Shown here: positions 26,161 to 34,232 of the stretch, one piece after another | Layout of the letters: every line of letters begins with the position of its first letter | Position numbering within the stretch: position 1 is the stretch's first letter | Assembly: GCA_004562915.1 (NCBI GenBank) | Contig: SFQZ01000010.1 | Location: 1 to 64,000, forward strand | Direction: 5' to 3' | From: a bacterium | GTDB taxonomy: Bacteria > Bacillota > Clostridia > Lachnospirales > Lachnospiraceae | DNA length: 64,000 bases | Made by a program: the position numbers and the translations under genes | The notes under the pieces: model-generated | Told to the model about the DNA's origin: nothing | Seen by the model: the letters and a program-made list of their open reading frames with translations, nothing else | The model's database searches: none

Positions 26161-27540
26161 TTACTCATCAGCTAAATATTTTTTATTCCGTTCCACAACC
26201 TCTGCCATTGCTTCCGAACCAGGTGCACCAATAGTCATGCGCTTTTCCACGCAGGTACGGATGCTGATCGCCTCGTAAATATCATTTTCAAACACAGGGC
26301 TGATGGCTTTATATTCTTCCAGAGACATCTCATCCAGAGAGATTCCTTTATCCAGACAGTAAAGAACCAGTCTGCCAACGATACCATGAGCGTCACGGAA
26401 AGGTACTCCGTGATTTACCAGATAATCTGCTGCATCTGTAGCGTTGGTAAATCCATGTTTCGCACTGTTTTCCATCACATCGTTTCTGAACTTCATGGTG
26501 GAAAGCATTCCATCAAAAAGTGCCAGACAACCTTTTACCGTATCGATGGCATCAAAGGTCAGTTCTTTATCCTCCTGCATATCTTTATTGTACGCCAGCG
26601 GAATCCCTTTCATGGTAGTAAGAATGGACATAAGAGCTCCGTAGACACGACCTGTTTTTCCTCTTACAAGCTCTGCAATATCCGGATTCTTTTTCTGGGG
26701 CATGATACTGCTTCCGGTACTGTAAGCGTCATCGATCTCAACAAAACGGTATTCATTGGAATTCCAGATAATGATTTCCTCAGAAAAACGGCTCAGATGC
26801 ATCATGACAGTAGAAAGAGCGGAAAGAAGCTCAATCACATAATCACGATCCGCCACAGAATCCATACTGTTTAAGGTAGGTCCTTCAAATCCCATTAAAG
26901 AAGCACTGTACTCTCTGTCCAGAGGATAGGTTGTTCCGGCCAGTGCACCACTTCCCAGCGGACAATAATTCATTCTGTCGTAAATGTCAGAAAGACGGCT
27001 TCTGTCTCTTTTAAACATTTCAAAATAGGCTCCCATATGATGAGCCAGTGTGATCGGCTGTGCTTTCTGCAGATGAGTAAATCCCGGCATATAGGTATGC
27101 AGATTCGCTTCCATGATCTTATTCAGAGTCTCCAGAAGATGCTTTACCAGTTTGTCCAGCTCCTGAATCTCATCCCGCACATAAAGTTTCATATCCAGAG
27201 CCACCTGATCATTGCGGCTTCTTCCTGTATGAAGCTTTTTCCCTGCATCTCCGACTCTGTCGATCAGGTTTGCCTCCACAAAACTGTGTATATCTTCATA
27301 TTCGCTGGTAATCTCCAGCTTTCCGGCATCCACATCGACAACAATGGAATCCAGACCTTGTAAAATCACATCCCGTTCTTCTTCCGTCAGGATTCCCTGT
27401 TTTGCCAGCATCGTCACATGTGCTTTGCTTCCCTGCACATCCTGATGAAAGAATTTCTGGTCAAAACCGATGGATGCATTAAAATTATAAACAAGTTTGT
27501 CCGTTTCTTTTGTGAAACGTCCTCCCCATAACTGAGCCAT
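26161..27540 (-). CDS. argH: Argininosuccinate lyase
   Basis: The final step of arginine biosynthesis: splits argininosuccinate into arginine and fumarate. The 459-aa protein starts with the characteristic MAQLWGGRF and carries the fumarase/aspartase superfamily signature GSSIMPQKKNP with the flexible-loop catalytic serine. HTGRSRNDQVALD and TYMPGFTHLQ are also typical. No argG lies adjacent. The upstream 120 nt (27541-27661) contain AT-rich sequence with no feature I can assign. Confidence 0.97.
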   Translation of the reverse strand: MAQLWGGRFTKETDKLVYNFNASIGFDQKFFHQDVQGSKAHVTMLAKQGILTEEERDVILQGLDSIVVDVDAGKLEITSEYEDIHSFVEANLIDRVGDAGKKLHTGRSRNDQVALDMKLYVRDEIQELDKLVKHLLETLNKIMEANLHTYMPGFTHLQKAQPITLAHHMGAYFEMFKRDRSRLSDIYDRMNYCPLGSGALAGTTYPLDREYSASLMGFEGPTLNSMDSVADRDYVIELLSALSTVMMHLSRFSEEIIIWNSNEYRFVEIDDAYSTGSSIMPQKKNPDIAELVRGKTGRVYGALMSILTTMKGIPLAYNKDMQEDKELTFDAIDTVKGCLALFDGMLSTMKFRNDVMENSAKHGFTNATDAADYLVNHGVPFRDAHGIVGRLVLYCLDKGISLDEMSLEEYKAISPVFENDIYEAISIRTCVEKRMTIGAPGSEAMAEVVERNKKYLADE

Positions 27541-27661
27541 ACGATAATCTCACTTTCTATTTTTCTATGATTGTTTGCTTTTATACGGTAAAGTACCAAT
27601 AAATTTTAACACTGCCTTCTAAATTATGCAAGTCCTATCTGTGAGAGAATACAGTTCCTGT

Positions 27662-28294
27662 TCAAGTGCCGTTCCTGTTCATGGAACGAACAGAATATAC
27701 GCAGCCACAATAATCCTGCCGATACATTCCATATTCTTTTGAAAGTTCTGTCGAACGTTTATAACCGTTCTTTTTCTTAAAATCCGAAGGAAGCCATATT
27801 ACAGACTGTTCCCTGCAAAGTTCCTCCCCGATTTCATTGAGCTTCTGCGCATTTTTCAGAGGACTTATCGTAAGTGTAGTTGTCACATAATCAAAGTTTC
27901 CATTTACCGCCTCTTTCACCGCTTCCCCAAGACGAAGCCTGAAGCAGACACTGCAGCGCTCTCCTCCTTCCGGTTCTTTTTCCAGACCTTTCACAGCCTG
28001 ATAAAATCTGTCTTTCTCATATATTCCTTCCAGAAACGTTACAGGATATCTTACCGGAAGCCGCCTAATAAAAATTTCCTGTTCTTTCACACGTTTCCAG
28101 TATTCTTCTTCCGGATAAATATTCGGATTGTAATAAAATACAGTTATCCGGAAATTTTCGGAAAGTGTTTCCAGCACATAACTGCTGCAGGGTGCACAAC
28201 AGCTATGCAAAAGTAAGGAGGGTACTTTCCCCTCCTTCGTAAATTCTTCTATTGATTTCTCCATTTCTTTCTGGTAATTTCTCTGATTTGGCAT
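27662..28294 (-). CDS. queH: Epoxyqueuosine reductase QueH
   Basis: QueH (former DUF208) reduces epoxyqueuosine to queuosine in tRNA anticodons, using an iron-sulfur centre; it is the non-homologous alternative to QueG. The 210-aa form has the expected paired cysteines: HSCCAPCSSY near the N-terminus, RCSVCFRLRL in the middle and YCGCVYS near the C-terminus. The start is set at 28294 (MPNQRNYQ) because AAAAGGAAG lies 9 nt upstream; a TTG further upstream would overlap the psd stop. queA (32821-33846) supplies its substrate and lies 4.5 kb away on the same strand. The gene is at the end of the flippase-pssA-psd cluster and probably co-transcribed. Confidence 0.92.
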   Translation of the reverse strand: MPNQRNYQKEMEKSIEEFTKEGKVPSLLLHSCCAPCSSYVLETLSENFRITVFYYNPNIYPEEEYWKRVKEQEIFIRRLPVRYPVTFLEGIYEKDRFYQAVKGLEKEPEGGERCSVCFRLRLGEAVKEAVNGNFDYVTTTLTISPLKNAQKLNEIGEELCREQSVIWLPSDFKKKNGYKRSTELSKEYGMYRQDYCGCVYSVRSMNRNGT

Positions 28295-28310
28295 ATCCAA
28301 CCGCTTCCTT

Positions 28311-29174
28311 TTATAATTTCCGCCCAATGGCTTCCCCTGATTTTACCACAGTTTCGTAACCGTGTCTGCTGTTTTTAAGAAGATCACGGTCAATTTGTAC
28401 TTTTCCCGGTTCGGTAAGAAGGATGATTGTGGAACCGCCAAATTCGAATCTGCCTTTTTCCTGTCCCCGCTTTACTTTTCCGGCTCCATGGTAGTTATGG
28501 ATTTTACCTACCATCAATGCTCCCACTTCCATCATCAGCACGGTGCCAAATTGTGTGGTATGGAGCAGACAGTATTCTCTTGTATTCTCCTTATAGATCG
28601 GTTCCTGATCATTTGCCACAGGATTCACGGTATGAAGGACACCGGGTATCCGATAATTACTTGATTTCACCCCATCTGCAACATAGCAATATCTGTGATA
28701 ATCATCCACTGTGAGGCGAAAAATGAATATGGAACCGTTTTGAAATCGTTTCGCCAGCTTTTGATTTCTCAGAAGATGAACCAGAGTATATCCGGTGTGT
28801 TTGATCTTGAATCTGCCTTTTTCACTGATCGGATATACGGAAAGCTTTCCATCACAGGGGCTGATTAATAGATCTTCTGACTTCGGTATAGGCCGTTCCC
28901 CTTCTTTTAATTTTCTTGTAAAAAAATCATTATAAGAGGAGAAACACTGCTTCTCCCACTGTTCAGAACATAATTGATGCCGACTGACAAATCCCGGAAT
29001 CAACAATCTGGAAACCGATGTATCTAAAAACAGGCCTCCAAGCTTGGATATCGGTGACTGTATCAGAATATTAACCAATATTCTTCCTGCAGCACAGCCG
29101 TATAATTTCTCAAGAAATTTATCCTGAAATGATGCTTCTTCCCAATAGTTTCCTTGTCTGTCTGCATATTTCAT
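28311..29174 (-). CDS. psd: Phosphatidylserine decarboxylase proenzyme
   Basis: This membrane-bound enzyme decarboxylates phosphatidylserine to phosphatidylethanolamine. The 287-aa proenzyme cleaves itself at a Gly-Ser bond to form a pyruvoyl cofactor. The cleavage site is seen as FGGSTIILL near the C-terminus, a GGST variant known among type II Psd proteins. The central VDDYHRYCYVADG and CLLHTTQFGTVLMMEVGALMVG are also diagnostic. An AAGGAGG site precedes the ATG. pssA, 12 nt upstream, makes its substrate, so the two form a phosphatidylethanolamine unit. Confidence 0.95.
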   Translation of the reverse strand: MKYADRQGNYWEEASFQDKFLEKLYGCAAGRILVNILIQSPISKLGGLFLDTSVSRLLIPGFVSRHQLCSEQWEKQCFSSYNDFFTRKLKEGERPIPKSEDLLISPCDGKLSVYPISEKGRFKIKHTGYTLVHLLRNQKLAKRFQNGSIFIFRLTVDDYHRYCYVADGVKSSNYRIPGVLHTVNPVANDQEPIYKENTREYCLLHTTQFGTVLMMEVGALMVGKIHNYHGAGKVKRGQEKGRFEFGGSTIILLTEPGKVQIDRDLLKNSRHGYETVVKSGEAIGRKL

Positions 29175-29186
29175 ACATCCGCCTCC

Positions 29187-29804
29187 TTAAAATACGTGAA
29201 ATATTCGAAGCAAAGCCAGCGCTACTATGATGACAAGAACAGCGAGCGTGGAATTTTTCGGTTTTCTCATCTTAAAATCCACCACGAAAAGCATCCCTGT
29301 AGCCAACATGCTGCAATGCAAAAGCAGGAAAAAATATCGCACCATCACAGTCTTTATCACATATACGATCGGCATTATCACAGAAATTGATGTAATTGGC
29401 AGTCCACTGTAGTATTTACGATTTTCAGATGTTTCCTGCTGTCTTTTTATTTCCATTACATTAAAATATCCCAGACGTATCACACCGCATACACCATAGA
29501 TTGCGAGTATCACGATTCCGATTGGACCATTCATCCCCAGTGAATAGGCAAGCAGTATGGGAAAAGCACCAAAACATACCATGTCACAAAGAGAATCAAT
29601 CTGGATTCCGAAGTTTTTTTCATCCTCTGTTCTGTCTGTTTTGCGTCGTGCTACTTTGCCGTCAAACATATCACAAAGTCCGGAAAATGCCAGACACAAC
29701 AGTGCCATTTTAAACCATCCGTTTACGGCAAACATCATTCCTGCTATGGAACTCACCAGCCCAATATATGTGAGAATCACCGTATAATTATAAAAACCTA
29801 TCAC
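29187..29804 (-). CDS. pssA: CDP-diacylglycerol-serine O-phosphatidyltransferase
   Basis: This integral membrane protein of 205 aa belongs to the CDP-alcohol phosphatidyltransferase family. The signature is complete: a DMFDGKVAR half followed by GIQIDSLCDMVCFG, giving the D-x2-D-G-x2-A-R and G-x3-D-x3-D pattern. It makes phosphatidylserine from CDP-diacylglycerol and serine. The adjacent psd supports this over phosphatidylglycerophosphate synthase. The start codon is GTG, with a weak GGGG ribosome binding site. Several hydrophobic helices fill the C-terminal half. Confidence 0.92.
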   Translation of the reverse strand: MIGFYNYTVILTYIGLVSSIAGMMFAVNGWFKMALLCLAFSGLCDMFDGKVARRKTDRTEDEKNFGIQIDSLCDMVCFGAFPILLAYSLGMNGPIGIVILAIYGVCGVIRLGYFNVMEIKRQQETSENRKYYSGLPITSISVIMPIVYVIKTVMVRYFFLLLHCSMLATGMLFVVDFKMRKPKNSTLAVLVIIVALALLRIFHVF

Positions 29805-29827
29805 TTTTGTACCCCTAACCTTTCCAT

Positions 29828-30877
29828 TTATCTTTGGGCCGCTGTTCTTGTTCGGCCTAAAGTAAGATGCCCGATTACTGTCATCACAGCACTGAGCAAA
29901 AGTTCCGTATAATAACTGAGTCCTCTGCTTAATATCATCCCCGGCAAAAGAAGAGCCGCTCCAAATACGGTTCGAAAGATAATGGAAAACAGCTTTTCTG
30001 AAATTCCCATTCCTCCCGGAAGCGGCAGCATATCCACAGAAACGGAAATGACTGCCTGAAGCATGATCAGATCATAACCACCGATTTTCCCAAGTCCAAA
30101 TGACCTGTACACAAAATAGGTGACCGCAAACAATGCAATCCTTTGTACAAATGTAATCAAAAATACATAAACGACCACCCGGAAATGTGTCTTGAAATAA
30201 TCTGCCGTCTCATGATACAGATTCATAGACTCATCAAGCTTTTTGATTCTAGATGATACATGACGCACAAGATGAAGCTTAATAAGCCATTCATATCCTT
30301 TCGTCATGATTTTTTTCATCAACATCGGATGGAAAACCAGTAAAAGAAGAACTGTCACACAGATCACATTAAGAAATAAACCCAAATAAAAAACTGGCAT
30401 AATTTCCTGCAGGTATTTTTGTACAAATCCATGCTGAAATACCAGAAGAAAAATTCCCAGTAATACCAAAACCATTTTATATGTAATCGTAACGACCATC
30501 AGTACCAGTGACGATATGGGTATCGGCACTTTTTCTTTTTTCAAATATACCATCTGCATAGGCTGTCCGCCGCTCGCCGATGGAGTGATACAGCTGAAAA
30601 AAAATCCCACGGACGAGATCAGAAAGCATTTCCATTTGCCAAGCTGAAACTGCAGAGTTCCCAGAAGATAGTGTATGATTATCGATTCTCCCCAGATGAA
30701 AAATACAACGCATCCGATCGCCGGTATGATATATCTAACATCTGTATCACGGATCGCTTCTTTTATCTGCCCTAGATCTTCACCATAAAAAACACCGTAC
30801 AAAGTAAGTGCAAAGACGAGGAGGAGAAAGATAACAATATAGATATTATATCTGAAATTTCGTTCCACCACAACCAA
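29828..30877 (-). CDS. LPG synthase-like membrane protein (UPF0104/flippase-like domain)
   Basis: This is an integral membrane protein of about 349 aa with eight or more hydrophobic segments. It resembles the lysylphosphatidylglycerol synthase transmembrane region (MprF/AglD-type) without the aminoacyltransferase domain. SVDMLPLPGGMG and SASGGQPMQMVYL are recurrent motifs of the family. A role in lipid translocation fits its place ahead of pssA and psd, but this is inference. No ATG is available near the N-terminus: the reading frame opens with TTG and GTG codons and a poor ribosome binding site, so the exact start is uncertain. Confidence 0.82.
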   Translation of the reverse strand: MVVVERNFRYNIYIVIFLLLVFALTLYGVFYGEDLGQIKEAIRDTDVRYIIPAIGCVVFFIWGESIIIHYLLGTLQFQLGKWKCFLISSVGFFFSCITPSASGGQPMQMVYLKKEKVPIPISSLVLMVVTITYKMVLVLLGIFLLVFQHGFVQKYLQEIMPVFYLGLFLNVICVTVLLLLVFHPMLMKKIMTKGYEWLIKLHLVRHVSSRIKKLDESMNLYHETADYFKTHFRVVVYVFLITFVQRIALFAVTYFVYRSFGLGKIGGYDLIMLQAVISVSVDMLPLPGGMGISEKLFSIIFRTVFGAALLLPGMILSRGLSYYTELLLSAVMTVIGHLTLGRTRTAAQR

Positions 30878-31009
30878 CTACCAAAAATATTACACATTTG
30901 TAATCGTTTCTTAAGATTTACGAATTCTGTTTAGTAACTTCAATCACATTTTTTCATATGATACTATATCAGAATAGTTTTGTTGATTTTCCTTTTTGGG
31001 AGGATACTT

Positions 31010-31777
31010 ATGCAGTCTTTGTTGGAACTTAAGGATATTGGAATATCCTATCATACCATGGATGGAGAAATTCCTGCCCTTTCACATATCAGTTTTTCCG
31101 TAGCCGAAGGAGAGTTTGTTGCACTGGTAGGTCCCAGCGGATGCGGAAAGAGTACCCTGCTGAATCTGATCGCCGGGCTTCTTCGACCGGAACAGGGATC
31201 TATTACAATCAAGGGAAGCCCTCTGCAGGATTCAAAACTTACCATTGGATATATGCTTCAGAAAGATCATTTATTTGAATGGAGAACAGTATATGAAAAT
31301 GTAATTCTGGGGTTGGAAATACAAAAGAAAATGACACCGGACCGATTAAAACGGGTAGATCAGCTTCTTTTTGATTATGGTCTTTCAGATTTTAAACATG
31401 CCCGCCCTTCCCAACTATCCGGTGGAATGCGTCAGAGAGCAGCCCTGATCCGTACTCTTGCTCTGGAACCTTCCCTTCTTCTTTTGGATGAACCATTTTC
31501 CGCACTGGATTATCAGACCCGTTTGAATGTAAGTGATGATATCGGAAAAATTATCCGCAAAGAGAAAAAAACAGCACTTTTGGTAACTCATGATATTTCA
31601 GAAGCAATCAGTATGGCTGATCGAGTGATCGTTCTGTCCAAAAGTCCTGCCACAGTCCGCTGTGAACTGCCAATAGAACTGGGAATTAAAAATAGAACCC
31701 CCATGAATTCCCGAAGTGCTCCCGGATTTAAAAACTATTTTAATCAGATCTGGAAGGAGCTGAATTATAATGGCTGA
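31010..31777 (+). CDS. ABC transporter ATPase (nitrate/sulfonate/taurine-type)
   Basis: This is the cytoplasmic ATPase subunit of an NrtD/SsuB/TauB-type importer, about 255 aa. Motifs in order are Walker A GPSGCGKST, Q-loop YMLQKDHLFEW, signature LSGGMRQRAAL, Walker B LLLLDEPFSALD, and the switch histidine in LLVTHDISEA. The start at 31010 (MQSLLELKDIG) is preferred because GGGAGG lies 7 nt upstream; a start 30 nt earlier lacks one. Its stop overlaps the permease start by 8 nt. No solute-binding protein gene follows, so the ligand cannot be guessed; thiamine-precursor and sulfonate importers look alike at this level. Confidence 0.93.
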   Translation: MQSLLELKDIGISYHTMDGEIPALSHISFSVAEGEFVALVGPSGCGKSTLLNLIAGLLRPEQGSITIKGSPLQDSKLTIGYMLQKDHLFEWRTVYENVILGLEIQKKMTPDRLKRVDQLLFDYGLSDFKHARPSQLSGGMRQRAALIRTLALEPSLLLLDEPFSALDYQTRLNVSDDIGKIIRKEKKTALLVTHDISEAISMADRVIVLSKSPATVRCELPIELGIKNRTPMNSRSAPGFKNYFNQIWKELNYNG

Positions 31778-32558
31778 ATCGTTTTTCCAACAACAATATT
31801 TACGGAATCAGAAAAAAAAGAAAAATTTCATCCGCATTATGCGGTTTCTGTTGTTTTTCATTTTCCTGTTCCTCTGGGAAATCAGTGCACGTTTAGGGTG
31901 GATTGATTCTTTTATTTTCTGTAGTCCATCACGAATCGGATCGACCTTTATTCATATGCTTTTATACCAGGATTTGCTGAATCATATCGGTATCACTCTT
32001 TTTGAAACTCTTGCCAGTTTTTTTCTGGTCATACTGTTCGGTGTGGGCATCTCTATCCTTTTATGGTTCTGCCCCAGACTCTCCTCAATCCTGGAACCAT
32101 ACCTGGTGGTACTAAACAGTCTTCCAAAGTCCGCTCTGGCCCCGCTCTTGATTGTCTGGCTCGGTGCAAATATGAAAACCATTATAATTGCCGGTATGTC
32201 TGTCGCCATCTTTGGCTCCATTATCAGTCTTTATGCCGGATTTCAGGAAATTGATCAGGATGAACTCAAACTCATCTACACACTGGGCGGTGGAAAAAAA
32301 GATACTCTTTTCAAAGTAGTCCTACCGGCTTCTGTACCTTTTCTTTTAAGCGTAATGAAAGTCAATATCGGCTTGTGTCTTGTGGGAGTGGTAATCGGTG
32401 AATTTATCGGTGCAAAACAGGGCTTAGGATATCTGATCATCTACTCCAGCCAGGTATTTAAACTGGACTGGATGCTGATGTCCATCGTAATTTTATGTGT
32501 CATTGCAATGATTTTTTATCAGATTTTGAATCAGATTGGAAAACTAATTACCAAATAG
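31770..32558 (+). CDS. ABC transporter permease (SsuC/TauC/NrtB-like)
   Basis: This 262-aa membrane subunit has six hydrophobic segments beginning with FLLFFIFLFLWEISARLG. The family loop is visible around ELKLIYTLGGGKKDTLFKVVLPASVP, and GEFIGAKQGLGYLI is typical of SsuC/TauC permeases. It overlaps the ATPase gene by 8 nt and is translationally coupled to it. A hairpin at 32570-32620 follows. The binding-protein partner is missing from this window; a decayed reading frame of unclear origin occupies the next 150 nt on the other strand. Confidence 0.92.
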   Translation: MAESFFQQQYLRNQKKKKNFIRIMRFLLFFIFLFLWEISARLGWIDSFIFCSPSRIGSTFIHMLLYQDLLNHIGITLFETLASFFLVILFGVGISILLWFCPRLSSILEPYLVVLNSLPKSALAPLLIVWLGANMKTIIIAGMSVAIFGSIISLYAGFQEIDQDELKLIYTLGGGKKDTLFKVVLPASVPFLLSVMKVNIGLCLVGVVIGEFIGAKQGLGYLIIYSSQVFKLDWMLMSIVILCVIAMIFYQILNQIGKLITK

Positions 32559-32569
32559 TGATATAAAAA

Positions 32570-32620
32570 CAGGCTGACGTACAATCATGTGTTTAAGATC
32601 ACATACTTAACGTCAGCCTG
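32570..32620 (+). terminator. Hairpin after the ABC permease gene
   Basis: CAGGCTGACGT (32570-32580) pairs perfectly with 32610-32620, and an inner ATGTG/CACAT stem extends the structure. The downstream sequence is only moderately T-rich, so it may act bidirectionally or be a weak terminator. Confidence 0.6.
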
Positions 32621-32637
32621 ATTATTACTGAATTATC

Positions 32638-32775
32638 CTTTCAAACGCTTTTTCATTTTTCGAACAGTCATGGTACCGCCTACGCCAACAGCCGCATTCT
32701 ACCATATCTCCTGCTATATTCTATTTGTAAACACTCATCGTAATCTTTTTTCGGTCGACAGCATTCGACATTTCT
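32638..32775 (-). other. Possible gene remnant in the 260-nt gap upstream of the queA stop
   Basis: On the minus strand a 21-codon open stretch without a usable start near its head ends with NAAVGVGGTMTVRKMKKRLKG and a TAA (about 32638-32703). A second short frame reads MSNAVDRKKITMSVYK (32727-32777). The Gly-rich then Lys/Arg-rich ending looks like the C-terminus of a membrane protein, but I cannot name it. Both may be leftovers of one decayed gene. Nothing else was seen in 32621-32820. Confidence 0.25.
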
Positions 32776-32820
32776 TTCATATTGAATTTGGAAAAATTGA
32801 GCAATATAAACTGTAATTCT

Positions 32821-33846
32821 TTACTCTATAAACATCGCATCCCCAAAACTGAAAAAACGATATCTTTCTTTCACTGCTTCTTCATAGGCATGCATGATTT
32901 TTTCTTTCCCTGCCAAAGCAGATACCAGCATCAGCAGTGTGGATTCCGGGAGATGGAAGTTAGTGATCAGTCCGTCTATCATCTTAAATCGGTACCCCGG
33001 ATAGATGAAAATCTCAGTCCATCCGCTTCCGGCGCAAAGAACACCGTCTTCTCCGGTGGCAGACTCCAAAGTTCGACAACTTGTGGTTCCTACAGAGATA
33101 ATTCTTCCACCATTTTTCTTTGTATCATTGATCATTTTTGCCTGATCTTCTTCCACCATATAGAATTCCGAGTGCATATGATGCTTTTCCACATCATCGA
33201 CTTTTACCGGACGAAATGTTCCCAGACCTACATGAAGCGTCACATGTGCGATTTTCACTCCCATGTCCTCCACTTCTTTCATCAATTCCTTTGTAAAGTG
33301 GAGGCCTGCGGTAGGTGCCGCAGCGGATCCTTCATTTCTTGCATATACTGTCTGATATCTGTTTTTATCCTGCAATTTGTGTGTAATATACGGAGGCAAC
33401 GGCATTTCTCCCAGACGATCAAGAATTTCCTCGAAAATCCCTTCATAGTGAAACTGAATCAGCCGGTTTCCTTCATCCACCACATCGATGATCTCTCCAG
33501 TCAAAATCCCGTCCCCAAAGTTGATCTGTGCACCCGGACGTGCTTTTTTTCCCGGTTTTACCAGGCATTCCCAGATGTCATTTTCCCTGCGCTTTAACAG
33601 CAGAATTTCAATCAGAGCACCCGTCTCCATTTTATGACCATACAGACGTGCCGGAATTACTTTTGTATCATTTATGACCAGACAATCACCAGGTTTCAGA
33701 TATTTTGTAATATGCTTAAAGTCCGTATGTTCCAGTTCGCCTGTCTGACGGTCCAGATGCAGAAGTCTTGAGGAAGAACGGTCCTCAAGAGGGTCCTGGG
33801 CAATCAGTTCCTGTGGCAAATCATAGTAAAAATCTGATGTTTTCAT
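32821..33846 (-). CDS. queA: S-adenosylmethionine:tRNA ribosyltransferase-isomerase
   Basis: QueA transfers and isomerises the ribosyl part of S-adenosylmethionine onto 7-aminomethyl-7-deazaguanine in tRNA, giving epoxyqueuosine. The 341-aa protein starts with [19 protein letters not shown], the family's characteristic opening, and contains [31 protein letters not shown] and [10 protein letters not shown], all conserved in QueA. QueH, which acts on its product, is in this window too. It stands alone, flanked by the ABC gene remnant and a Sir2 pseudogene. Confidence 0.96.
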   Translation of the reverse strand: MKTSDFYYDLPQELIAQDPLEDRSSSRLLHLDRQTGELEHTDFKHITKYLKPGDCLVINDTKVIPARLYGHKMETGALIEILLLKRRENDIWECLVKPGKKARPGAQINFGDGILTGEIIDVVDEGNRLIQFHYEGIFEEILDRLGEMPLPPYITHKLQDKNRYQTVYARNEGSAAAPTAGLHFTKELMKEVEDMGVKIAHVTLHVGLGTFRPVKVDDVEKHHMHSEFYMVEEDQAKMINDTKKNGGRIISVGTTSCRTLESATGEDGVLCAGSGWTEIFIYPGYRFKMIDGLITNFHLPESTLLMLVSALAGKEKIMHAYEEAVKERYRFFSFGDAMFIE

Positions 33847-33882
33847 AGTCTCATATGCTCCTTATTGTAAAATGCTTTATTT

Positions 33883-34175
33883 TTAATCAAAGATCTTCGG
33901 AAGTACGTTCTTTGGCTGATCTTTTATCACCAGATCCGCTTTGTGATCTTCGTAGTGATCCTCGTCGTGTATGACAACCAGATATTTTCCGTTAAAATAG
34001 CGGATATAGTTTGAATATACTTCTGACTTCAGCGTTGTTCCGAGAACAAGCAGGACTTCTGCTTTTTCACTCCGATATAACCGCCCTCTTCCATCATACC
34101 GGAGCCACAGATCGCCACTGTATAACTGCTCTCATTGATAATTTTTTTCAGCAACTCAATTTTCCTGTTCATCAT
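33883..34175 (-). pseudogene. Sir2-like NAD-dependent deacetylase, internally deleted pseudogene
   Basis: The start is sound: ATG at 34175 behind a GAAGGAGGG site, then KIELLKKIINESSYTVAICGSGMMEEGGYIGVKK, which looks like the opening of Sir2-family proteins of this lineage. The frame then stops after 15 more codons. In another frame, overlapping this point, EKAEVLLVLGTTLKSEVYSNYIRYF runs to a TAA at 33883, which looks like the C-terminal part of the same family. About two thirds of the protein, including the catalytic histidine and zinc finger, is absent. A deletion with frameshift therefore joined head to tail. Family assignment is from memory of the motif pattern and is moderate; the broken state is directly visible. 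Confidence 0.65.
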
Positions 34176-34202
34176 ATGCTTTCCCTCCTTCACTTTAATG
34201 TT

Positions 34203-34232
34203 AGGGTCAAAAGCTTTTGACCCTGGCATCAT
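34203..34232. repeat. Dispersed palindromic repeat, copy 1
   Basis: A perfect 22-bp palindrome built on GGGTCAAAAGCTTTTGACCC (34203-34224) is followed by GGCATCAT. The same unit occurs in inverse orientation at 57649-57679. It sits directly after the stop of the 34232-35443 gene and 13 nt before the ribosome binding site of the Sir2 pseudogene. It could serve as a terminator, but the shared flank suggests a dispersed element. Confidence 0.7.

Noticed and set aside
28311-29174. GGST instead of LGST at the Psd cleavage site as an anomaly
   Set aside because: GGST is a known variant in type II phosphatidylserine decarboxylases, so it is not unusual.
32782-33597. Open frame of 271 codons on the plus strand
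   Set aside because: Antisense to queA, which has clear family motifs.
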